Shown here in pieces: positions 24,461 through 32,629 of a stretch of DNA of 64,000 nt (its first letter is position 1; the number at the start of each line of letters is the position of its first letter). This stretch comes from Palsa-459 sp035937595 (GTDB lineage: Bacteria; Actinomycetota; Acidimicrobiia; Acidimicrobiales; RAAP-2), in the NCBI GenBank assembly GCA_035937595.1, contig DASZHS010000001.1, forward strand, positions 4,068 through 68,067, given 5' to 3'. The translations under genes were made by a program, and so were the position numbers. The notes below the pieces were generated by a model. It was not told where the DNA came from, ran no database searches, and saw only the letters and a program-made list of their open reading frames with translations.

Positions 24461-25261
24461 TCACCCGGTGGCGGGCGGGCGCTCGATCTGGAGCTGGACC
24501 TCGCGCTCCTCGAACCCCACCGCGCGGTACAGCTCGATCGCCACGTAGCCGGGGTCCGCGACCATCACGAGCGTCCGCGCGCCGAGCGTGTCGAACCCAA
24601 AGCGGCCGGCGTGGTGGACGAGCGTCCCCGCGAACCCCTGGCGTCGAAGGCCCGGGTCGGTGTGCACCGTCTGGAACCGCGCGAGCCCCGGTCCTGCGGT
24701 GACGAGGCCCATCTGACAGACGAGACGGCCGTCGGCGAAGGCACCGAACCAGGCCCCGTGCCCGGCCTCGACGAGCCGCCGGTTCGTGACGGCCTTGGCG
24801 GCCGCGAACGCGCGGAACCCCGCCCGGTCGAGCTCCTGGCCGATCGAGCGCACCTCGAGGTCCACGCTCTGGACCCAGTCCTCGTCCGTGCGGAGCGTGC
24901 GGCACTCGGCGTCGGGGTTCGGGTGGCGCGGCTCGTGGACGATGGACGTGGTCATTACGGCCTGGGCGTCCGCGGTGAAGCCCCGAGCGGCGAACCACGC
25001 GAGGTCGTCCAGCGCGCCGTGCGTGCCGTCGAAGCCGAGCGCCACGTGCCGCGCGTCAGGGAAGGTCGCGGCGAAGCGGTCGAGCCACCCTGGCGACGAC
25101 GCCGGCGTCGGGACGTCGTGCAGGAGCAGGAAGTTGCCCCACCAGTGGGAGGGGTTGTGCGAGCTGCGGACGACGAGGTGGTCCCCACGCTCCTCGATCG
25201 TCGTGCCGCCGAGCCTGAGGAGCGAGAGATCGGTGCGGAACCCGAGGGAGGCGACGTCCAC
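24461..25261 (-). CDS. GNAT family N-acetyltransferase
   Basis: The 266-residue protein has an N-terminal region with HNPSHWWGNFLLLHDVP and a C-terminal GNAT core. The core includes LARFQTVHTDPGLRRQGFAG (acetyl-CoA pyrophosphate loop RxxGxA near residue 215) and ADPGYVAIELYRAVGFEERE. It should acetylate a small molecule or a protein amine; the target is unknown. The GTG at 25261 (reading MDVASLGFRTDL) is preferred to ATG 25282, because TACGGT lies 7 bases before it and the extra residues would encode the promoter. Confidence 0.82.
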   Translation of the reverse strand: MDVASLGFRTDLSLLRLGGTTIEERGDHLVVRSSHNPSHWWGNFLLLHDVPTPASSPGWLDRFAATFPDARHVALGFDGTHGALDDLAWFAARGFTADAQAVMTTSIVHEPRHPNPDAECRTLRTDEDWVQSVDLEVRSIGQELDRAGFRAFAAAKAVTNRRLVEAGHGAWFGAFADGRLVCQMGLVTAGPGLARFQTVHTDPGLRRQGFAGTLVHHAGRFGFDTLGARTLVMVADPGYVAIELYRAVGFEEREVQLQIERPPATG

Positions 25262-25274
25262 GCCCCGCACCGTA
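25262..25274 (-). promoter_or_regulatory. Leaderless promoter of the GNAT gene
   Basis: TACGGT (25274-25269, minus strand), 7 bases, then GTG 25261. Confidence 0.5.
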
Positions 25275-25320
25275 GGCAGCATCGGGCCGGCCGTCGCCCC
25301 GGACGACGACGGTGCCCCGG

Positions 25321-25791
25321 TCAGCTCGCCGGTGTCGACTCCGCGGCGGCCTTCAGCCGCTCGAGCGTCTGGGTCATCGTCTCGCTGTTGTGGGTCTCGC
25401 GGTCCTCGATGCCGGTGCCGAGCTTGCCGAAGAACTTGGCGACCGAGCCCCGCTGGTCGACCGTGGACTCCGTCACCCGACAGCCGGACGGGATCGGCTC
25501 GAGCTCGTAGCGCCACTCGGCCACCTTGAAGGGCCCCACGTTGATGAGGAAGGCGAGCGCCTTGTCCGGCGTCGCCTCGGTGATCCTCCCGTGGGTCGTC
25601 CAGGTCTTCGAGCCGTGCCGGTTCGCCCCCTTGAACGTGACGCCCACCGCCGGCCCCGACGCCCCCTTCAGCCACTCGACGCCCTCGTTCTCGGGCGACC
25701 ACCTGCCCATCTGCGTGAGATCCGCCACGAGCCCCCAGACCTTCTCGGGGGGCGCGGCGATCTCCGTCGTCACCTGCACGCGCGCTGCCAT
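25321..25791 (-). CDS. SRPBCC (START/Bet v 1-like) family protein
   Basis: The 156-residue protein begins VQVTTEIAAPPEKVWGLVAD and has MGRWSPENEGVEW and GVTFKGANRHG. It ends with the long C-terminal helix METMTQTLERLKAAAE-like region (HNSETMTQTLERLKAAAE). This is the polyketide-cyclase/dehydrase-like SRPBCC fold, a hydrophobic-ligand pocket. Such stand-alone actinobacterial members have no assigned ligand. The ATG lies 6 bases after a TACCGT hexamer. It is monocistronic by spacing. Confidence 0.85.
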   Translation of the reverse strand: MAARVQVTTEIAAPPEKVWGLVADLTQMGRWSPENEGVEWLKGASGPAVGVTFKGANRHGSKTWTTHGRITEATPDKALAFLINVGPFKVAEWRYELEPIPSGCRVTESTVDQRGSVAKFFGKLGTGIEDRETHNSETMTQTLERLKAAAESTPAS

Positions 25792-25803
25792 GCCGCGACG
25801 GTA
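25792..25803 (-). promoter_or_regulatory. Leaderless promoter of the SRPBCC gene
   Basis: TACCGT (25803-25798, minus strand), 6 bases, then ATG 25791. Confidence 0.6.
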
Positions 25804-25859
25804 GCCGCGACGGCGAAGTCGGGCACGACGCGGGCTGGTCCTGGTGGTCGAGCCGCCCG

Positions 25860-26474
25860 CTACCCCGTGCCGAGCGCGACGTCGTCACCGCGCACGAGAC
25901 GGATGAGCTCGCCGTAGCCGCCGCGGGCGTCGGCCGGGACGCGCCACACGTCGACCGTCGCGAAGACGCCGAGCGTGCGGATCCGGATCGCCGGCGCGCC
26001 CTGGCGTGCGCGGTCGGACCCCCACTCGCGGCGGTGCCCGAAGATCGCGAGCCCGCCGACGGCGACGTCGACGCCCTCGGGCACGTAGACGTCGACGTTG
26101 CCGAAGAGGGCGAGCACGTTGACGCGCGTGGTCGGTGCGTCGATCTGCGCCTCGCGCAGGTCGAGGTCGAGGTCCGAGAAGGCGGCGGCGGCGACCGTCG
26201 AGCCCTTGAGGCGGAGCCGCCCGCGCCGCACGACGTGGGCGAACAGCGCCACGGTCGCGCGCGTGGGCCGACGCCGCGGGAGCGCCGCCGGCGCCGTCGG
26301 GACCGGGAGGTCGGACTGGATCGCGGCGAGCTCGCCGTGCACCCGCGCGCGGTAGGCCTGCTCGACGCGCTCGGTGAACTCCTCGAGGTTCAGCCGCCCG
26401 TCGAGCAGGTGCTCACGGAGCGCGACGACCGCCTGCTCGCGCTCGGCGTCCGAGGCCCGAAGCTCGGGATCCAC
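25860..26474 (-). CDS. DUF1707 and LiaF-like C-terminal domain protein
   Basis: The 204-residue protein begins with a DUF1707 (SHOCT-like) domain: ELRASDAEREQAVVALREHL, then GRLNLEEFTERVEQAYRAR. From about residue 95 it has a repeated beta structure (LDLREAQIDAPTTRVNVLAL, FGNVDVYVPEGVDV, FGHRREW) like the C-terminal domain of LiaF/DUF2154. There is no membrane helix between them, so the protein is soluble. LiaF-type domains modulate envelope-stress signalling. The DUF1707 role is unknown. The GTG start is set by the leaderless hexamer. Confidence 0.85.
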   Translation of the reverse strand: MDPELRASDAEREQAVVALREHLLDGRLNLEEFTERVEQAYRARVHGELAAIQSDLPVPTAPAALPRRRPTRATVALFAHVVRRGRLRLKGSTVAAAAFSDLDLDLREAQIDAPTTRVNVLALFGNVDVYVPEGVDVAVGGLAIFGHRREWGSDRARQGAPAIRIRTLGVFATVDVWRVPADARGGYGELIRLVRGDDVALGTG

Positions 26475-26486
26475 CGCAGGAATCTA
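26475..26486 (-). promoter_or_regulatory. Leaderless promoter of the DUF1707 gene
   Basis: TAGATT (26486-26481, minus strand), 6 bases, then GTG 26474. Confidence 0.6.
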
Positions 26487-26580
26487 GCCCTGGCGCCCGC
26501 CGTGAGGTCGGCCGCCGCGTGGCCGCGCGGCGCGGCGCCGACGCGGCGCCTCGAGAGCGCTGCGATCGATCCGGCGCGGG

Positions 26581-27054
26581 TCAGGCGCCGTCGACGCTGA
26601 GGCGCGGCGTGGCCGCGAGGACCTCGAGCGCACGGTCCGCGTGGCGGTCCATGCTGAACGCCGAGTCGATGACCTCGAGCACACGGCGGCGCTCGTCGAG
26701 GACGAAGGTGACGCGGCGCACCTTGAGGATGTTCAGCGCGCGCTTCACGCCGAAGGCCTTGGCGACCGCGCCGTCTTGGTCGCTGAGCAGCGGGTAGTCG
26801 AAGCCGTGCCGCTCGGCGAACGTCGCCTGCTTGTCGACCGAGTCCATGGAGATCCCGACGCGCACCGCACCGGCGGCGTCGAACTCGGCACCCAGGTCGC
26901 GGAAGTGGCAGCTCTCCTTGGTGCAGCCCGTCGTCATCGCCGCGGGGTAGAAGAACAGCACCGTGCGCCGTCCGTCGGCGATCGTCGAGAGCGACCGGAC
27001 GCGACCCGTCTGGTCCGGGAGCTCGACGTCGGGCGCGGTGTCCCCGGCGTGCAC
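26581..27054 (-). CDS. Peroxiredoxin, BCP/PrxQ type
   Basis: This 157-residue thiol peroxidase has AGDTAPDVELPDQTG, the active site FFYPAAMTTGCTKESC, and YPLLSDQDGAVAKAFGV. Peroxidatic Cys44 and resolving Cys49 lie five residues apart, as in atypical 2-Cys BCP. It reduces hydrogen peroxide and organic peroxides using thioredoxin. The GTG at 27054 has TACGCT exactly 6 bases upstream and gives the usual short N-terminus. The gene lies just downstream of the response regulator but has its own promoter. Confidence 0.93.
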   Translation of the reverse strand: MHAGDTAPDVELPDQTGRVRSLSTIADGRRTVLFFYPAAMTTGCTKESCHFRDLGAEFDAAGAVRVGISMDSVDKQATFAERHGFDYPLLSDQDGAVAKAFGVKRALNILKVRRVTFVLDERRRVLEVIDSAFSMDRHADRALEVLAATPRLSVDGA

Positions 27055-27066
27055 GTGCGCAGCGTA
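27055..27066 (-). promoter_or_regulatory. Leaderless promoter of the peroxiredoxin gene
   Basis: TACGCT (27066-27061, minus strand), 6 bases, then GTG 27054. Confidence 0.6.
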
Positions 27067-27092
27067 GGCGGATGGACCCGGCGAGCCGGTGC

Positions 27093-27818
27093 TCAGGGGT
27101 CGAAGCGGAACCCGATCCCGCGGACGGTGACGAGGTGGACGGGCGCGCCCGGGTCCTTCTCGAACTTTCGGCGGATGCGCTTCACGTGGGTGTCGAGCGT
27201 CCGGGTGTCGGCGAGGTCCTGGCCCCACCACAGCGTGTCGATGCACTCCTCGCGGGTCACGACCTGCCCCGCTCTCGAGATGAGCAGCGCCAGCAGCTCG
27301 AACTCCTTGCGCGACAGCTCGAGGAGCGCGCCGTCGACGGACGCCTCGTGGCGCGCGAGGTCGAGCCGCACCCCGCCGGCGCTCACGACCTGGTCGTCGA
27401 CGCCGGTGTCGCGTCGTCGTCGCAGCACCGCTCGCATGCGGGCCACGAGCTCGCGGAGCCGGTAGGGCTTGGCGACGTAGTCGGCGGCCCCGAGCTCGAG
27501 CGCCAGCACGACGTCGACCTCGCCGTCGCGTGCGGTGACCATGATCACGGGCACGTCCCGCTCCGCGCGGATCTCCCGGCACAGCTCGATGCCCGAGACG
27601 TCGGGGAGCATGACGTCGAGGAGCACGAGGTCGGGTCGGTCGCGCCGCACCGCGGCGCGCGCCTCGGCACCGTCGGCGGCGACGACGACGTCGAAGCCCT
27701 CCTGGGAGAGCCCGATGCTGAGCGCGTCGCGGTAGCTCTCCTCGTCGTCGACGACCAGCACCAGCTCGTGGGAGCGAGCGCGCGAGTCGCTCGCGGTGAC
27801 CGGCGTCGTGGCGCTCAT
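27093..27818 (-). CDS. OmpR/PhoB family response regulator, RegX3-like
   Basis: The 241-residue regulator has a receiver domain with acidic pair D24-D25, phosphoacceptor D68 in LVLLDVMLPD, Thr95 and Lys117. An OmpR winged helix follows from about 145 (LDLARHEASVDGALLELSRK, DTRTLDTHVKRIRRKFE, VRGIGFRF). It resembles RegX3/PhoP phosphate regulators. No sensor kinase is adjacent, so it is an orphan here. ATG 27818 overlaps the stop of a 62-codon upstream ORF. An in-frame ATG at 27998 would add 60 low-complexity residues. A PHO-box-like direct repeat lies upstream, suggesting autoregulation. Confidence 0.92.
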   Translation of the reverse strand: MSATTPVTASDSRARSHELVLVVDDEESYRDALSIGLSQEGFDVVVAADGAEARAAVRRDRPDLVLLDVMLPDVSGIELCREIRAERDVPVIMVTARDGEVDVVLALELGAADYVAKPYRLRELVARMRAVLRRRRDTGVDDQVVSAGGVRLDLARHEASVDGALLELSRKEFELLALLISRAGQVVTREECIDTLWWGQDLADTRTLDTHVKRIRRKFEKDPGAPVHLVTVRGIGFRFDP

Positions 27819-28003
27819 CGGGTGGACGGCGACCTCGGGACCAGTCGCAGCAGCGGCCGCACGCGGCACCGTCGAGGCTGCCCGCGCCGGTGTCGACCCG
27901 GGCACGCGGCACGCCGGCCGTGCGCTGGGACCGGCGTGCCGCCACCCGTCGAGGTGGGCATGACCATCGGCCGAGGGGGAGAGTTCCGCCGGGGCCATGC
28001 CAC
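27815..28003 (-). CDS. Possible 62-codon leader ORF of the response regulator
   Basis: A GTG at 28003 lies exactly 6 bases after TACCGT. It opens a 62-residue Arg/Pro-rich ORF whose TGA overlaps the regulator ATG (ATGA). If transcription starts at this promoter, the ORF would be translated leaderlessly and would couple to the regulator. No homologue is recognised, and the residue composition resembles a random frame in GC-rich DNA. It may therefore serve only as a translated leader, or not be used. Confidence 0.35.
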   Translation of the reverse strand: MAWPRRNSPPRPMVMPTSTGGGTPVPAHGRRAACPGRHRRGQPRRCRVRPLLRLVPRSPSTR

Positions 28004-28044
28004 ACCTGCACGGTATGGGGACGAGGTGAACCTGAGGTGAAGCG
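28004..28044 (-). promoter_or_regulatory. PHO-box-like repeats and promoter upstream of the response regulator
   Basis: The minus strand holds two 11-base direct repeats, CGCTTCACCTC (28044-28034) and AGGTTCACCTC (28033-28023). They match the TTCACC core of the actinobacterial PhoP/RegX3 box. TACCGT (28015-28010) follows at the distance expected for an activator replacing the -35. The regulator encoded downstream is of the type that binds such repeats. Confidence 0.6.
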
Positions 28045-28095
28045 TGCCCGACCCCGAGGTAGCCGCTGGGTGTCGCTCGTCGTCGGTCGTCACCG

Positions 28096-29238
28096 TCACG
28101 GCACCCAGTCGCACGCCGCAACGGCCTCGTCCGCGAGCGGGTAGGCCGCCATCTCGTCGCCGACGCGGCGCGCGGCGTCGCCGTACGACGGGTCGTCGAG
28201 CACGCGCTCGACGGCCGCGCGGAGCGCCGGTCCGACGTCGGCCCACGCGTCCTCTCCGGTGCCCGCCGCCACGACGAGCCCGGCGCCGGCGCCGGCGACG
28301 ACCGCACCGTTGCGCGCGTTGTCGGCGAACAGGGGGCACACGACGACGGGCAACCCGGCCGCCAGCGCGCCGAAGGTCGTGCCGGAGCCACCGTGGCACA
28401 CGACGACGTCGCAGGCGGCGAGCACCGACGCCTGCGGCACCCAGGGCTCCACGTGGACGTTCCCTGGCAGCGCGCCGAGCGCCGCTCGATCGAAGCCGCG
28501 GCCGACGGTGAGCAGCACGCGGACCTTGGCGTCCCCGAGCGCAGTGGCGGCCGTTCGGAACGCGCGCGCGGCGAGCTCGGTGTGGCTGACGATGCTGCCG
28601 AACGTCACGTAGACGAGCGGCGCCGCCGCGTCGTCCCACCACCTCGGGAGCGGCGCCGGAGTGGCGGGGGCGACGCGGTAGCGCACGGTCACGTCCCACG
28701 GAGAGGGGTCGAGCCCCGCCGGGAAGGCCGTGAGGAAGGGCGCCCGTGCGATCGCGTCGGCGGTTCCCGCGCCGAAGCCGTCGACGACCGCGCCCACCAT
28801 GGACAGCACGTCGCGCTCGATGCGGGCCTGGGAGATCGCGATCGTCCCGAGGGGTAGACCGCCCGACCGCGCCGCGACCGCGGACGCGTACTCGCACGGC
28901 TCGCGGAGCACGAGGTCCGGCCGTAGCCGCTCGGCGAGCGCGACGGCGGCGGGCAGCATGGCGCGCGTGCCGTGCTCGGCGAACAGCTCGCGGTCGATGA
29001 GCCCCGGATCGGCGGCCGCCGCGCCGCGCCCGAGGCGGTCGCGGTAGGCGTGGACGACCGCCGGGGCCGGCTCGCCGCCGACCACGAGCGCGAGCCCCGC
29101 CGTTCGCGCCGCGGGCACCAGCGCGGGCGGCACGAGGAGCGTGACGTCGTGCCCAAAGCTCGCGAGCTGGCGTCCCACCGCGGCGACGGGCTCGAGGTGC
29201 CCCGCGCCGCCGAGCGACGTGGCGACGACGACGCGCAC
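28096..29238 (-). CDS. Glycosyltransferase, GT1/MGT family
   Basis: The 380-residue protein has the GT-B fold: an N-terminal acceptor domain opening VVVATSLGGAGHLEPVAAVG and a C-terminal donor domain. The donor domain has LVYVTFGSIVSHTELAA, VEPWVPQASVLAACDVVVCH, and GGSGTTFGALAAGLPVVVCP (nucleotide-sugar binding), then FADNARNGAVV. It resembles the macrolide/glycopeptide glycosyltransferases that modify small molecules. No antibiotic cluster is nearby, so the acceptor is unknown. The GTG start has TAGGTT 6 bases upstream. It is divergent from lon. Confidence 0.9.
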   Translation of the reverse strand: MRVVVATSLGGAGHLEPVAAVGRQLASFGHDVTLLVPPALVPAARTAGLALVVGGEPAPAVVHAYRDRLGRGAAAADPGLIDRELFAEHGTRAMLPAAVALAERLRPDLVLREPCEYASAVAARSGGLPLGTIAISQARIERDVLSMVGAVVDGFGAGTADAIARAPFLTAFPAGLDPSPWDVTVRYRVAPATPAPLPRWWDDAAAPLVYVTFGSIVSHTELAARAFRTAATALGDAKVRVLLTVGRGFDRAALGALPGNVHVEPWVPQASVLAACDVVVCHGGSGTTFGALAAGLPVVVCPLFADNARNGAVVAGAGAGLVVAAGTGEDAWADVGPALRAAVERVLDDPSYGDAARRVGDEMAAYPLADEAVAACDWVP

Positions 29239-29250
29239 AAAGGGAACCTA
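29239..29250 (-). promoter_or_regulatory. Leaderless promoter of the glycosyltransferase
   Basis: TAGGTT (29250-29245, minus strand), 6 bases, then GTG 29238. Confidence 0.6.
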
Positions 29251-29374
29251 GGCCACGCGATCCCTTGCGATGGCTGGGGATCCGCCCCGCGACGGCGCCC
29301 TGGGACCCCCTCGGGAATCACGGCCCTCGAGATTTAGTTGTTGTGTCAGGCAAATCAGGACGAGAAGGACCCCG

Positions 29375-31744
29375 ATGACGAACGAGAACGTGACGCTCCC
29401 CCTGCTGCCCCTCACCTCCGGGGTGGTGCTGCCGGGGATGGTCTTCACCATGGCGCTCGAGTCCGGCGAGGCCCGAGCCGCCGTCGAGGCCGCCCGCTCG
29501 GCCGGTGGCCATCTGCTGCTGGTGCCCCACATCGAGGGCCGCTTCGCCAACGTCGGCGTGATCGCCGAGGTGATGGAGGAAGGCGAGCTCCCCGGCGGCC
29601 TGCCGGCCGTGGCCATCCGAGGCGACGGTCGCGCGGTCATCGGCACGGGCGTGCCGGGGACCGGCGACGCCCTGTGGGTCGAGGCCGAGCCCCTGGTCGA
29701 GCCCGAGCCCAGCCCGGCGGCCAACGAGCTCGCCCGCGAGTACCGCGCGGTGCTGGAGAACATCCTGCACAGCCGGGGCGCCGCGCGGATCGCCGCACAG
29801 CTGCGCGAGGTCACCGAACCGAGCCGTCTGGCCGACGTGTCGGGGTACTCGCCCGACCTCTCGCTCAGCCAGAAGGTGGAGGTGCTCGAGACGCTCGACG
29901 TCGAGGCACGGCTGCGCCTGGTCCTCGGCTGGGCGCGCGACACGCTCGCCGACCTCACGCTCCGCGAGAAGATCAAGACGGACGTGGAAGAGGGCATGGA
30001 GAAGACGCAACGAGAGTTCCTGTTGCGCCGACAGCTCGACGCCATCCGCAAGGAGCTCGGCCAGCTGGGTGACGGCGACGCCGACGACCCCGACGACTAC
30101 CGCGCCAGGATCGAGGCGCGGGACCTGCCCGAGCACGTGCGCACGGCGGTCGAGCGCGAGGTGAACAAGCTCGAGCGGACGAGCGATCAGAGTCCGGAGA
30201 CGGGCTGGATCCGAACCTGGCTCGACACCGTGCTCGAGCTGCCCTGGGGCGTGGAGTCAGAGGACCGCCTCGACGTCGCCGAGGCATCCCGCATCTTGGA
30301 GCAGGACCACGACGGCCTCGAGGACGTGAAGGAGCGCATTCTCGAGCACCTCGCCGTCCGCAAGCTCCAGGCCGAGCGGGGCCTCGCGCCGGTCGACGGG
30401 CGCGGGTCGGGGTCCATCCTGGCCCTCGTCGGCCCCCCGGGCGTCGGCAAGACGTCGCTCGGCGAGTCGGTCGCGTCCGCCCTCGGGCGCAAGTTCGTCC
30501 GTGTCTCGCTGGGCGGGGTCCGCGACGAGGCCGAGATCCGGGGCCACCGTCGCACCTACGTCGGTGCCCAGCCCGGCCGGCTCGTCCGCGCCCTGCGTGA
30601 GGCGGGGACCATGAACCCGGTCATCGTCCTCGACGAGGTCGACAAGATCGGCACGGACTTCCGGGGCGACCCCTCCTCGGCGCTGCTCGAGGTGCTCGAC
30701 CCGGCGCAGAACCACACCTTCCGCGACCACTACCTCGAGGTCGACCTCGACCTGTCGCGCGTGCTGTTCATCGCGACGGCCAACGTGACCGAGACGATCC
30801 CGGGACCCCTGCTCGACCGCGTCGAGGTGATCCGCATCGATGGCTACACCGAGTCGGAGAAGGTCGCGATCGCCAAGCACCACCTCGTGGCTCGCCAGCT
30901 CGCCCGCGCTGCGCTGCACCCCGAGGAGGTGCAGGTCAGCGACGAGGCGCTCGGCGCCATCGTCGCCGACTACACGCGGGAGGCTGGCGTGCGCAACCTC
31001 GAGCGCGAGCTCGGGAAGCTCATGCGCAAGGTGGCGACCGCGTTGGCCTCCGGTGAGCGCCCAGCGCCCGTCGTGGTCGACGCCGGCGACGTGCGGGGGT
31101 GGCTTGGCCGGCCACGATTCTTCTTCGAGCCCGCAGACCGAACGAGCGTCCCCGGTGTTGCCACGGGCCTGGCCGTCACCGGTGCCGGCGGCGACGTGCT
31201 GTTCGTCGAGGCGAGCGTGGCCGACGGGCCCGAGGGACTGATCCTCACCGGTCAGCTGGGCGACGTGATGAAGGAGTCGGCAGAGATCGCGTTGTCGTTC
31301 GTCCGCTCGCACGCAGCTGAGCTCGGCATCGATGCGACCGCCTTTGCGGGCCGGCGGTTCCACGTGCACGTCCCCGCTGGCGCGGTTCCAAAGGACGGTC
31401 CGTCGGCGGGTGTGACGATGACGACGGCGCTCGTGAGCCTGCTGCGTGACGTGCCGGTGCGCCCGGTCCTCGGGATGACCGGCGAGGTCACACTCCAGGG
31501 TCGCGTGCTGCCCATCGGTGGCGTCAAGCAGAAGGTGCTGGCCGCCCACCGGGCTGGGCTGACCGAGGTCGTCCTGCCGGAGCGCAACGGACCCGACCTC
31601 GAGGACGTCCCCGCAGAGGTCCGCGAGGCCATGACGTTCCACCTGGCCGCCACGGTCGCCGACGTCCTCGCGCCGGCACTGTCTTCGACGGACGCGGCGG
31701 CATCGGGGACCGGAACGGACACCGGGCTGGGTGTCGCCGCCTGA
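29375..31744 (+). CDS. lon: ATP-dependent protease Lon
   Basis: This 789-residue protease has an N-terminal substrate-binding domain (LPLLPLTSGVVLPGMVFTMA). The coiled middle region (QREFLLRRQLDAIRKELG) precedes the AAA+ module with Walker A GPPGVGKTS near residue 352 and Walker B VIVLDEVDKIG. The C-terminal serine-lysine protease domain has catalytic Ser in KDGPSAGVTM near 675 and Lys in GGVKQKVLAAH near 717. It degrades misfolded and regulatory proteins. ATG 29375 follows GAGAAGGA at 29362-29369. No clear HspR or ClgR site was seen in front of it. The Thr/Gly/Ala tail is short. Confidence 0.97.
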   Translation: MTNENVTLPLLPLTSGVVLPGMVFTMALESGEARAAVEAARSAGGHLLLVPHIEGRFANVGVIAEVMEEGELPGGLPAVAIRGDGRAVIGTGVPGTGDALWVEAEPLVEPEPSPAANELAREYRAVLENILHSRGAARIAAQLREVTEPSRLADVSGYSPDLSLSQKVEVLETLDVEARLRLVLGWARDTLADLTLREKIKTDVEEGMEKTQREFLLRRQLDAIRKELGQLGDGDADDPDDYRARIEARDLPEHVRTAVEREVNKLERTSDQSPETGWIRTWLDTVLELPWGVESEDRLDVAEASRILEQDHDGLEDVKERILEHLAVRKLQAERGLAPVDGRGSGSILALVGPPGVGKTSLGESVASALGRKFVRVSLGGVRDEAEIRGHRRTYVGAQPGRLVRALREAGTMNPVIVLDEVDKIGTDFRGDPSSALLEVLDPAQNHTFRDHYLEVDLDLSRVLFIATANVTETIPGPLLDRVEVIRIDGYTESEKVAIAKHHLVARQLARAALHPEEVQVSDEALGAIVADYTREAGVRNLERELGKLMRKVATALASGERPAPVVVDAGDVRGWLGRPRFFFEPADRTSVPGVATGLAVTGAGGDVLFVEASVADGPEGLILTGQLGDVMKESAEIALSFVRSHAAELGIDATAFAGRRFHVHVPAGAVPKDGPSAGVTMTTALVSLLRDVPVRPVLGMTGEVTLQGRVLPIGGVKQKVLAAHRAGLTEVVLPERNGPDLEDVPAEVREAMTFHLAATVADVLAPALSSTDAAASGTGTDTGLGVAA

Positions 31745-31815
31745 CAAGTCACGCGAGCGCGGCCGCCCCTTCGTATCGCCTTGCACGCCGGCGACGGGAT
31801 GCGATCGCGCTCAGC

Positions 31816-32256
31816 TCACCTGACGCGCACCGTGACGTAGAAGCTGCCATTGCCCATCGTGCAGCGGAGCGCCTCGCCGCAGGAGACTCGTGACGCAGAG
31901 AGGGTGGCGCTCCCGGGTGCGGACGCCCGGAACGTCGCCGTGACGGTGCCGCAGCCTTGGCCGGGGACGCAACCCCGCAACCGCGGGACCACCGTCACGG
32001 CACCACGTGCTGGCAGCACATCGGCGTTCGAGCTCGGATGCATCGACCAGTAGGTGCTGTCGAGGACCACGCGGAGGGTCTCGCCGGTATGGAGGTACAC
32101 CGTCGATCCCTTGTCGCCGAACGTGACGGTGACCGTGCCGGCGCGCTTGGGCGCCGCGCCAGACTGGCTGGCGACGAGCCCACCGAGGCCGAACACCAGG
32201 AGCACCGCGGCAGTGCCCAGACCGAAGCGCATGACTCGTGTCTGCTCGCGTCGCAT
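31816..32256 (-). CDS. Secreted protein, chagasin/I42-inhibitor-like beta domain
   Basis: The 146-residue product has a Sec signal peptide (MRFGLGTAAVLLVFGLGGLV preceded by basic residues). The mature domain contains GSTVYLHTGETLRVVLDSTY, two CxxGxGC-type cysteines in GCVPGQGCG, and ASAPGSATLSASRVSCGEAL ending SFYVTVRVR. The beta pattern with a G-E-T-L-x-V-x-L opening recalls chagasin-type protease inhibitors, but the NPTTG loop is absent. The function is therefore open. ATG 32256 follows AAGGAG; the longer frame to 32298 lacks such a site. It lies in the gene-poor accessory stretch. Confidence 0.65.
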   Translation of the reverse strand: MRREQTRVMRFGLGTAAVLLVFGLGGLVASQSGAAPKRAGTVTVTFGDKGSTVYLHTGETLRVVLDSTYWSMHPSSNADVLPARGAVTVVPRLRGCVPGQGCGTVTATFRASAPGSATLSASRVSCGEALRCTMGNGSFYVTVRVR

Positions 32257-32629
32257 CTCGTGAACTCCTTGTCGTCGAGCGGCCCCGATGGCCGGCACCT
32301 CCTTCCTGTCGCGACGGGCGGACTCCTTTCACTTCCGCCCGACGGCCGGTGCCGCCGGTGTTGCCCCAAGCGCAGCCCCAAGCGCGGCCCCAGTGCGTCA
32401 TGTGCGCAGACGGGAGCTTCGCCGGCGTCAGAGGTCTCGGACCCGGTGGCTGCCATCGAGGCTGACGAAGTGTCGCGGTCGCTCCAAGCCACGTCTGGAC
32501 AGAGGGCGACGGGTGCCGCCGGGGCCGGTCACACCACGTTCGACCGGCGCAACCCCAGCGCGGGCCCTCGCCGTCGCCGTCGCCGTCGCGGTTTGAGCTC
32601 ACGACACGCCGGTCGTAGCCTGCGGCGCG
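32257..32629. other. Intergenic region between divergent secreted-protein genes
   Basis: The 373 bases hold the upstream regions of both flanking genes, a partial 12-base tandem repeat (32363-32398) and a run of CGCCGT hexamers near 32569-32588. No supported gene was found on either strand. Confidence 0.6.
32363..32398. repeat. 12-base tandem repeat, about 2.5 copies
   Basis: GCCCCAAGCGCA, GCCCCAAGCGCG and a degenerate GCCCCAGTGCGT follow one another. The repeat is non-coding. Confidence 0.7.

Noticed and set aside
25262..25282. GNAT start at ATG 25282
   Set aside because: The extra seven codons overlap the TACGGT hexamer of the leaderless promoter; the family N-terminus fits GTG 25261.
27093..27998. 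Response regulator extended to ATG 27998
   Set aside because: It adds 60 low-complexity residues with no similarity before the receiver domain; the ATG at 27818 gives the normal length. It is kept only as an alternative.
29250..29374. HspR or ClgR operator before lon
   Set aside because: No CTTGAG dyad or ClgR-like palindrome could be found; only a weak TTTAGT hexamer is present.
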